Part shown: in pieces, positions 7,154 to 12,589 of the stretch
Position numbering within the stretch: position 1 is the first letter of the stretch
How the letters are laid out: each line of letters opens with the position of its first letter
Source: DATIXD01 sp035518875
GTDB lineage: Bacteria > Pseudomonadota > Gammaproteobacteria > Methylococcales > Methylococcaceae
Assembly (NCBI GenBank): GCA_035518875.1
Contig: DATIXD010000398.1
Location: 1-12,589 of the forward strand
Direction: 5' to 3'
DNA length: 12,589 nucleotides
Position numbers and translations under genes: made by a program
The notes under the pieces: model-generated
What the model saw: the letters and a program-made list of their open reading frames with translations, nothing else
Told to the model about the DNA's origin: nothing
Databases searched by the model: none

Positions 7154-7887
7154 ACCAGAAAAATCAGTCTCCCTATTCAAACCATGATGAAGTCTGGCTG
7201 TTGCTGCCTTGGTACAGCAATGGGAGCCTGGAAGGGAAAGAACTGGAGTTAGTGAGAAATCACCTTCGCGTTTGTTTGACTTGCCGTAAGGAGTTGGCCG
7301 CGCAGGAGACATTATCGAAAACCCTTCAGCACGCCTCATTGGTGGAAATTTCGGCAAAGCCTTCCTTTGAACGCCTGATGGCGCGTATTCAGGAAGAAAC
7401 AAGAGCGCCTGTGAAAGCGGATGGCCAAGAGGCGAGCCGAAGGTTCCCTCGCTGGCCAAACATTCTCCGACAGATCCTGACATCGAGGCGCCTAACCCTC
7501 GCCGCTGCTACTGGACTAGCCTTTGCGACCGTGCTATTGGCCATATCCATACCGCTTTTCTTGAGCTGGACGCCCATCGAGACCGTGCAGAATTATCACA
7601 CCGCCGCCAATCCAGACACTCTGGGGAACTTCGCGAAAAACGATGTCCGGGTGGTCTTTGCTGATCATGTGACCGAAAGGGAGATCGCAGACCTTCTGAA
7701 ATCCGTGCGCGGGCAAATCGTGGACGGCCCAACCGCTTCGAGGATCTACACGATTCGCATCAGTGACAGCGACGGCTTGGAAACGTCGATTACCCAGTTC
7801 TTGCAAAGGCTCAGGGAAAGTAAGACGGTGATCTTTGCCGAACCGGCCCTTCCCCGAACAATGGGTCAACCGAAGGAGGGTCGATAA
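7150..7887 (+). CDS. Transmembrane zinc-finger anti-sigma factor with protease-propeptide-like periplasmic domain
   Basis: A 245-aa membrane anti-sigma factor expected to hold the ECF sigma factor encoded just upstream. The N-terminal cytoplasmic domain has the ZAS zinc motif H38-x3-C42-x2-C45 (HLRVCLTC). A single hydrophobic segment at about 115-139 follows basic residues, giving an N-in, C-out topology. The periplasmic part (about 165-235) has a beta-alpha-beta-alpha-beta pattern: DVRVVFAD, EIADLLKSVRGQIVDG, RIYTIRI, TSITQFLQRLRES and TVIFAEPA. This is the layout of subtilase propeptides (inhibitor I9/fervidolysin prodomain type), and the closing VIFAEP resembles their V-x-x-AEP end. That similarity is by eye. 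Its ATG overlaps the sigma stop, and the protease gene follows with no gap. Signal release could involve that protease. Confidence 0.88.
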   Translation: MNQKNQSPYSNHDEVWLLLPWYSNGSLEGKELELVRNHLRVCLTCRKELAAQETLSKTLQHASLVEISAKPSFERLMARIQEETRAPVKADGQEASRRFPRWPNILRQILTSRRLTLAAATGLAFATVLLAISIPLFLSWTPIETVQNYHTAANPDTLGNFAKNDVRVVFADHVTEREIADLLKSVRGQIVDGPTASRIYTIRISDSDGLETSITQFLQRLRESKTVIFAEPALPRTMGQPKEGR

Positions 7888-9213
7888 GTGCGCCTATTGG
7901 TAAGGCTTTTGTCCTTGGGCTGTTTGGTGGTCGCGATGGCTGCATGCGCCTCCACGATCCCAAAGAGGGTCGAGCCGGCAAACGAAGCGAACTCCTCGCC
8001 CTCGACAAGGCAGATTCTCGTCACCTTTCCTGATGAACGCAGCCAAAGAATACCCATTGGCGACCCTGTCAACCCTTATCGGCGGCGCGGCGATTATCAA
8101 AACTCCACCTGGAGCGGGCGCGTTGCGGGCCAACTCGCCGAGCAATATGGTCTCAAACAGATTGCGCAATGGCCCATCACCACCTTGGGTGTTCATTGTG
8201 TGGTCTATGAGATTCCAGCTGATCAATCCGTGGAGAATGTGTTGCGACTGCTCGAGCAGGACGAGCGGGTGGAGTCCGTCCAGACGATGAAGAGATTTCG
8301 GGTGATGGCGGAAGCTTATAGCGATCCCTACTTCAAGCTGCAAGCGAGCTTGCTGTCCATGCACATTGAGTCGGCGCAACAAATCTCAACTGGGCGTAAT
8401 ATCAAGATCGCCGTCATCGACACCGGCGTGGATGCAACCCACCCCGACTTAAGGGGACAAGTGTCTCATGCGGAGAATTTCGTGGCGAATTCTCCGGAAA
8501 CCTCGGATGACATTCATGGAACCGCCGTGGCGGGAATCATCGCGGCTTTGGCCAATAACGGCAGGGGCATTGTCGGCATTGCGCCGGACTCCAAGCTGAT
8601 TGCCCTGAAAGCATGCTGGCAGAACGAACCCGAGAGGCCCGAGGCGGTGTGCGACACCTTGACGCTGGCGCTGGCGTTGAATACTGCAATCATTTTAAAA
8701 CCCCAGGTCATCAACCTGAGCCTGACCGGCCCTAAGGACCTGCTCCTTGAGCGATTGATCGAAAAGGCCTTGGATAATGGCATCACCGTGGTCGCTTCGG
8801 AACCGGCAACGCCTGATCCAAATAACGATTTCCCCGCTTCCATGAAGCGGGTAATTGCAGTTCGAACCAGTCAGCGCGAGGGAGGCGCGAACGGGCCCAA
8901 CAAGCCATTCGTTGCGGCTCCCGGCAGCGAAATACTCACCACGCTCCCCCACGACACCTACAACTTCATGTCCGGCAGCTCTTTCGCGGCCGCCCACGTT
9001 TCCGGCTTGGTTGCACTCCTGCTTCAACTGAACCCTCACTTGATGGCCCAACAGATCGAGGCGATTCTGCACAAGGCCACGACCCACCTCGCCAGCACGA
9101 AAGCCCTCGAGACGATCGACGCCTACGCCGCCATCGCCAACCTCCGCGGGTTGACCCCATCCGTGCCCACTCCTGAGGTCCGACATACGCTCGCATTGCC
9201 GTCCAATTTCTGA
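7888..9213 (+). CDS. Subtilisin-like (S8 family) serine protease, lipoprotein
   Basis: A 441-aa subtilase. A signal peptide with an approximate lipobox (MAAC, Cys20) predicts a lipid-anchored envelope protein. Residues about 41-140 form a propeptide-like region. The catalytic domain follows: Asp178 in AVIDTGVDATHPDL, His210 in DDIHGTAVAGIIAA and Ser365 in MSGSSFAAAHVSG. Usual subtilases read GTSMAAPHVSG, so Thr is Ser and Pro is Ala here. The oxyanion-hole Asn expected after VVVAAAGN is not found: the aligned stretch reads VVASEPA. Activity may therefore be reduced or specialised. The start is GTG (7888), preceded by AAGGAGG 8 nt upstream and directly abutting the anti-sigma TAA. It is the last gene of the sigma operon, with a terminator at 9354. 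The protease may act on the anti-sigma or on misfolded envelope proteins. Confidence 0.9.
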   Translation: MRLLVRLLSLGCLVVAMAACASTIPKRVEPANEANSSPSTRQILVTFPDERSQRIPIGDPVNPYRRRGDYQNSTWSGRVAGQLAEQYGLKQIAQWPITTLGVHCVVYEIPADQSVENVLRLLEQDERVESVQTMKRFRVMAEAYSDPYFKLQASLLSMHIESAQQISTGRNIKIAVIDTGVDATHPDLRGQVSHAENFVANSPETSDDIHGTAVAGIIAALANNGRGIVGIAPDSKLIALKACWQNEPERPEAVCDTLTLALALNTAIILKPQVINLSLTGPKDLLLERLIEKALDNGITVVASEPATPDPNNDFPASMKRVIAVRTSQREGGANGPNKPFVAAPGSEILTTLPHDTYNFMSGSSFAAAHVSGLVALLLQLNPHLMAQQIEAILHKATTHLASTKALETIDAYAAIANLRGLTPSVPTPEVRHTLALPSNF

Positions 9214-9222
9214 CGGGAAACG

Positions 9223-9241
9223 GGACGAGTAAGAATCGTCC
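9223..9241 (+). repeat. Small hairpin just after the protease stop
   Basis: GGACGA (9223-9228) and TCGTCC (9236-9241) form a 6-bp stem with a 7-nt loop, followed by only two T. It may help end or protect the operon mRNA, but the stronger terminator is at 9354-9378. Confidence 0.3.
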
Positions 9242-9353
9242 TTGCTGCGGTGCTGTCTCTCCAACCGTCGAAGACGCCCCAGCTGCGGATTTTAGCCCAC
9301 CAAAACTTTCCGTTCTAACCGAAGCCCGCAGGTCCAAGAACGATTTCGCCCCT

Positions 9354-9378
9354 CGTGGCGAAGCGCCATGATTTTTTT
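9354..9378 (+). terminator. Rho-independent terminator of the sigma/anti-sigma/protease operon
   Basis: A compact hairpin with stem CGTGGCG (9354-9360), loop AAG and stem CGCCATG (9364-9370) includes one G-T pair. After one A comes a run of seven T (9372-9378). It lies 140 nt past the protease stop and 8 nt before the second ECF-type promoter, so it separates two transcription units. Confidence 0.72.
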
Positions 9379-9386
9379 CTTCTCTT

Positions 9387-9414
9387 TGAACCTTTCCCCG
9401 AGAATTTGGAATTA
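9387..9414 (+). promoter_or_regulatory. Putative ECF-sigma promoter, copy 2 (gene at 9653)
   Basis: TGAACC (9387-9392), 15 nt, then GGAATTA (9408-9414). It shares TTTGAACCTTT and GAATTTGGAA with copy 1, and ATTAACGGTTA just downstream with copy 3. It follows a terminator directly and points to the gene at 9653 across a leader of about 230 nt. Confidence 0.65.
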
Positions 9415-9420
9415 ACGGTT

Positions 9421-9652
9421 ATCTGCGGAGACTTCAGGAATCCACTCCATTTCAAAAGCCGCTAGGCGTTTACCGATTACCGGCGTCCACGTCAGACAAG
9501 GTTTTTGAATTCCGGGCTAAGTTTGGAAGACTCTCGCTTATTAAGCGATACCCCTAAATAGCCTGGTCAGTGCAATTGAAAGATTAATTGCTTGGGATTG
9601 ATTATCCCATTTCTAGTTTTTTGGCCTGGTTAATCGATGAGTTATAGAGAAT
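9421..9652 (+). other. Long leader between promoter copy 2 and the 133-aa gene, with two inverted repeats
   Basis: No coding frame is recognised. TCGCTT-ATT-AAGCGA (9534-9548) and TGGGAT-N5-ATCCCA (9593-9609) are perfect inverted repeats. The second is followed by TTTCTAG and a T run (9617-9622), so it resembles a weak terminator or attenuator. A possible sigma-70 promoter, TTGAAA (9576-9581) with GATTAT (9600-9605) at 18 nt, overlaps it, so the gene may have a second start point. Confidence 0.35.
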
Positions 9653-10054
9653 ATGAACATGGTTACAGAAGACAATTATCTGGGATGTGCGACTAAAGTT
9701 GTCGGTCATCATAAGATTGCAACAAAGCTGACACAGCATCATGATCGTCCTTTGCATAAGGCTATTTTGCAATATGAAATGTGCCAAAAGAAGGAAAGAT
9801 TATGGGAACTTGAGGGTCTTATTCGTGCCGCTCATGCCGAAATAGGCACCCTGCAATTCCTGCTGATCAGCGCTTACGAGAACGGGCTCGACCCAGGGGA
9901 ACTTGGCATTCAGATTGCCGATCTGGGTCGCCAAATATCCGCATGGGAGAAGGAGCGCGGACCTTTATCCGGCCCTATTTCCGGACGTGCCAAATCCGCA
10001 AGGGTTATGTCCACGCGTGATCGATTCGTTCCAGAATCGTCACCACAAGGGTAG
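9653..10054 (+). CDS. Hypothetical protein, 133 aa, with helical charged middle
   Basis: I do not recognise this protein. It has no signal peptide or membrane segment, so it is probably cytosolic. The N-terminal third is His/Lys-rich. The centre (about 42-103) contains KKERLWELEGLIRAAHAEIG and a later Leu-Gly-Arg-Gln-Ile helix, and is probably alpha-helical or coiled-coil. The C-terminus is Arg/Ser/Pro-rich and likely disordered. ATG 9653 has only a weak AGAG upstream; ATG 9659 is an alternative. The first 150 bases are AT-richer than the neighbouring genes, which hints at a different origin. Evidence that it is real: the frame stays open for 134 codons behind an ECF-type promoter, and no better frame competes. 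Confidence 0.55.
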   Translation: MNMVTEDNYLGCATKVVGHHKIATKLTQHHDRPLHKAILQYEMCQKKERLWELEGLIRAAHAEIGTLQFLLISAYENGLDPGELGIQIADLGRQISAWEKERGPLSGPISGRAKSARVMSTRDRFVPESSPQG

Positions 10055-10234
10055 ATTGCGCTCTCTCGACCTGTAGTCTCTCGCAGCAAATCGACTGCGC
10101 ATCAACAAACTCGCGAGCGCGTGGTATAGGTCGACGCTTCGCGGCGCCCCAGACAATGGGAAACGGTACCTTTGGAATAGGGTTTCCGAGCGGCAAGTTG
10201 AGATATCTAGGACATAGCAGAAGTTGGCAGTCGT
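10055..10234. other. Intergenic stretch without recognisable gene
   Basis: Between the 133-aa gene and promoter copy 3 I see no coding frame, T-tailed hairpin or known RNA. GC-rich patches such as CTCGCGAGCGCG (near 10110-10121) could pair, but nothing supports a specific element. Confidence 0.35.
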
Positions 10235-10262
10235 TGAACCTTCGCCCGAAAGCTCGGGATTA
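10235..10262 (+). promoter_or_regulatory. Putative ECF-sigma promoter, copy 3 (cupredoxin gene)
   Basis: TGAACC (10235-10240), 15 nt, then GGGATTA (10256-10262). It is followed by ACGGTTA, so ATTAACGGTTA (10259-10269) matches copy 2 exactly. Spacing is identical to copies 1 and 2. It would start a transcript near 10268, about 210 nt before the cupredoxin start codon. Confidence 0.65.
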
Positions 10263-10269
10263 ACGGTTA

Positions 10270-10478
10270 ACAGGTCATTACAACCTTAAGCATTTATGAC
10301 AAGGGAAAATTGGGGAGATGATGAACCTTTTGAGGCATGCCGCAAGAGTAGTTATCAGAGCGAGTTGGGCCAAGAAAGGTCTATTTCCGCTGCTGCTAAA
10401 CCTGCAACGCACGCAGGTTTGGGGACGGCGTTCAGAAACAACGTTATGCGAACTGCAAATATTCTGCGGAGGTTTACG
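10270..10478 (+). other. Long 5' leader of the cupredoxin/propeller gene
   Basis: The frame of the downstream gene is open back to an ATG at 10296, but the strong GGAGG at 10468-10472, 6 nt before ATG 10479, and the signal peptide there place the true start at 10479. The 209 nt between are therefore probably untranslated. I recognise no known riboswitch. A short out-of-frame ATG pair (10318, 10321) could encode a leader peptide, without support. Confidence 0.35.
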
Positions 10479-11873
10479 ATGTTCTCCAAACACGACACTC
10501 TTTTCAAGATGCTACTTCCAGGTTTTTGGGCAGTCGCTTGCCCATGGGCTGTCTTCACGATGGATGCTGACGCCGCCACCGTCAATGTCCACGTCAAGAA
10601 TTTTGAATTTAGTCCGGCGAAAGTCACCATTCATGTTGGCGATACCGTAAATTGGATCTGGGACGACCCGGGGCACTCGGTCACCTTCGGGAGTTCCTGC
10701 ACACAGACTCCAGGGGGTTTTGATTCCGGGGTTCTAACAGCGGGGTCCCGGAGCTTTACCTTCAATAAATCGGGGCAATTTTCGTACTTTTGCAGGCCCC
10801 ATTGCGGGGTACCCATGACGGGCACTGTTAAGGTTGAAGCGGCCAGTTCTCCGCCGCCGACATCAAATAAACCCAACGCCTATATCCAAACCAATCTGGT
10901 TTCAGACCGCCGCCTGGTTCCCGCTACCCGCACCGTTGATCCCAAGCTGTTGAACGCCTGGGGCCTCGCATTCAACCCGAAGGGCCCTGCGTGGGTGGCC
11001 GACAACGGCACGAATGTATCCACACTCTACGATGGCACTGGAGCGAAGAAATCACTCACGGTGACAGTTCGAGGGATGAGTCCGACCGGCATTGTCTTTT
11101 CCGGGATCGCAGGGAAGTTCAAGGACCACTCCGGTGACACCAGCCTTTTTATCCTTGCGACTGAGAAAGGCACGATAGACGCTTGGGCTCCGCTACCGAA
11201 TGGCTCGCTGCCCACGGTTACCGACACGATGGCAAAAACCCCGGGTGCCATCTACAAGGGGCTCGCCCTTGCGGGGAGTGGGACTAAACAGTTCCTTTTT
11301 GCCACGGACTTTCATAACCGCCGAATCGATGTCTTCGACACAAACTTCAGAAGGCTCAGGCTACCGATCAACTCGAGCAAACCCGGTTGTAAATTTGCCG
11401 ATCCCAAGATCCCGGCAAACTTTGCGCCGTTCGCCATTCAGAACCTCAAGGGCAATCTGTATGTCACTTATGCGAAACAGGATGCGGATAAAGAGGACGA
11501 TGTGGCCGGACCGGGAAATGGTTTCGTTAATGTGTTCGATGTGAACGGTTGTTTTATCCGGCGGGTGGATTCCCACGGTAAACTCAACAGTCCCTGGGGC
11601 TTGGCGATCGCACCGGCCGATTTTGGAAAATTCGGCAACCATTTGCTCGTCGGCAACTTTGGCGACGGAACAATCAATGCCTATGACATCGCGGCTCGCA
11701 AATTCCGCGACCAACTTCGCAGACCCAACGGTGCGATCTTGAAAATTGACGGGTTGTGGGCGCTTGCGTTCGGAAACGGTGTGCAGCAGCAACCGGCTAA
11801 GACTCTATTTTTCACGGCTGGTCCTGGAGACGAGAAGCACGGACTATACGGAAGGATTGAACCCAAGCGCTAA
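10479..11873 (+). CDS. Secreted cupredoxin fused to a TIGR03118-family beta-propeller
   Basis: A 464-aa exported protein. A signal peptide covers about 1-32, with cleavage after ADA. The cupredoxin domain (about 33-121) carries type 1 copper ligands: His66 in GHSVTF, and Cys105, His108 and Met113 in FCRPHCGVPM, the plastocyanin-type C-x2-H-x4-M spacing. A short Pro/Ser linker (about 122-132) leads to a TIGR03118-type domain (about 134-464). Repeated strand motifs such as NAWGLAFNPKG, SPWGLAIAPADFG and GLWALAFGNG indicate propeller blades. Predicted role: a periplasmic or extracellular copper protein for electron transfer or copper binding. The propeller's ligand is unknown. The start has an excellent GGAGG 6 nt upstream. 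Transcription from promoter copy 3 would put it under the ECF sigma factor. Confidence 0.9.
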   Translation: MFSKHDTLFKMLLPGFWAVACPWAVFTMDADAATVNVHVKNFEFSPAKVTIHVGDTVNWIWDDPGHSVTFGSSCTQTPGGFDSGVLTAGSRSFTFNKSGQFSYFCRPHCGVPMTGTVKVEAASSPPPTSNKPNAYIQTNLVSDRRLVPATRTVDPKLLNAWGLAFNPKGPAWVADNGTNVSTLYDGTGAKKSLTVTVRGMSPTGIVFSGIAGKFKDHSGDTSLFILATEKGTIDAWAPLPNGSLPTVTDTMAKTPGAIYKGLALAGSGTKQFLFATDFHNRRIDVFDTNFRRLRLPINSSKPGCKFADPKIPANFAPFAIQNLKGNLYVTYAKQDADKEDDVAGPGNGFVNVFDVNGCFIRRVDSHGKLNSPWGLAIAPADFGKFGNHLLVGNFGDGTINAYDIAARKFRDQLRRPNGAILKIDGLWALAFGNGVQQQPAKTLFFTAGPGDEKHGLYGRIEPKR

Positions 11874-12028
11874 GAAGCAATCCTCGTGGAAACGGTGACG
11901 ATTCGGAGTGGCCTGAGAGGTTAGAGACTGACTCGTAACCTGCGGGGTTGTCCCTGTTAGCTCTTAAGGGTTGCTCCGGTCGCTGCCGATTTGGTTTCCG
12001 AGTAAGCGTAAAGGCATGGTGATTTCTC

Positions 12029-12589
12029 ATGGTCCGCTCCCTATGCACCAGCATACTGGCCGCCTTGCTCGTCTTGCTCCTTGAGGCATGTGCTGAGTTA
12101 AAACCTCTTCCCGCGCCGGAGGGGCGGGAGGCCGCCTGCGAGCGCTTCTACGGCCAGATGGACAGGCTCGTGGCTGAGCATGGGGCGGCAGATGCGGGCG
12201 CGGCGCGGGTTGCGGGCTTTCCGGAACTGCGTGTCAACCGTTTCCTGGCGTCTTTCGCGAACGAGGATCTGACGGACGAGGCTTACGCCGCGTGGGTCGA
12301 GCGTTTGCGGAAACTGGATGAAACCGCACGCCTGATCGAGTGGCGCAATCTGCCGCCGCGAGCGGCCAAGCGGCTTCAATCACCCTTCGGGCTCGCTGTC
12401 GGAACAGCGGTAGACGTCTGCGGGCATATCCTCGCCGAGCGCGATCTGAAATCTCAGGCCCGGCGATCCCGGTTGGTCGAGCAGGCCAGGGTGCCCGATT
12501 CATACGCCACCTGGGAGCGGGTTCTGGGTCTCTATCCGCTCACCCGATGGGCGATCGTCGAAGGCGTTTGGCGAGTCCAGCGCGAATTG
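12029..12589 (+). CDS. Lipoprotein of unknown function, 5' part
   Basis: The frame runs open for 187 codons to the right edge, so the gene is cut by the window. The N-terminus (MVRSLCTSILAALLVLLL) is a lipoprotein signal peptide with lipobox LEAC, Cys21 being the lipidated residue. After it comes a soluble, Ala/Arg/Glu-rich protein. Recognisable patches are FPELRVNRFLASF (about 74-86), WVERLRKLDETARLIEWRNLPP and VDVCGHILAERDL. The family looks like a conserved envelope protein of gammaproteobacteria, but I cannot name it. No strong Shine-Dalgarno is visible. The 155 nt before it contain no clear terminator, so read-through from the cupredoxin gene is possible. Confidence 0.75.
   Translation, partial: MVRSLCTSILAALLVLLLEACAELKPLPAPEGREAACERFYGQMDRLVAEHGAADAGAARVAGFPELRVNRFLASFANEDLTDEAYAAWVERLRKLDETARLIEWRNLPPRAAKRLQSPFGLAVGTAVDVCGHILAERDLKSQARRSRLVEQARVPDSYATWERVLGLYPLTRWAIVEGVWRVQREL

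Noticed and set aside
10296..10478. Start of the cupredoxin gene at ATG 10296
   Set aside because: The extra 61 residues are not signal-like, and ATG 10479 has an ideal GGAGG and is directly followed by a signal peptide.
12098..12503. - strand frames opposite the lipoprotein gene
   Set aside because: Antisense shadows; the + strand frame has a lipoprotein signal and runs open to the edge.
1..12589. CRISPR arrays, insertion sequences, rRNA
   Set aside because: No regularly spaced repeats, transposase motifs with terminal inverted repeats, or rRNA signatures were seen.

Overview
The window reads as chromosomal DNA of a moderately GC-rich gammaproteobacterium. FumC, PPK1, YqhA-family, MsrB and DUF836-glutaredoxin genes all fit this. 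The mix of a cupredoxin/TIGR03118 fusion and a conserved lipoprotein suggests a methanotroph-like lineage (Methylococcales), but that is inference from gene content only.

Left part (1-6004), housekeeping. About 340 bases without a convincing gene lead to a tRNA-Ser(GGA) with its own promoter and a rho-independent terminator. Next, on the + strand, come a YqhA/UPF0114 membrane protein, a small DUF836 glutaredoxin starting 1 nt after it, and a class II fumarase. Convergent to these, on the - strand, are polyphosphate kinase 1 with an unusual N-terminal helix-hairpin-helix extension and a TTG start, and upstream of it a probably exported single-cysteine methionine sulfoxide reductase B.

Right part (6335-11873), a candidate stress or envelope-signalling regulon. 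A tight + strand operon encodes an ECF sigma factor, a zinc-finger (HxxxCxxC) transmembrane anti-sigma factor whose start overlaps the sigma stop (ATGA), and a subtilisin-like (S8) lipoprotein protease starting directly after the anti-sigma stop. The periplasmic part of the anti-sigma has the beta-alpha-beta-alpha-beta layout of a subtilase propeptide. Nearly the same promoter-like element, TGAACC-N15-GGA/GGG, lies before the sigma gene (6417), after the operon terminator before a 133-aa orphan gene (9387), and before a secreted cupredoxin/beta-propeller gene (10235). Together they suggest an autoregulated ECF sigma factor controlling these three transcription units, with anti-sigma activity tied to a dedicated surface protease.

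Right edge (12029-12589): the start of a lipoprotein gene of unknown function that continues past the window.
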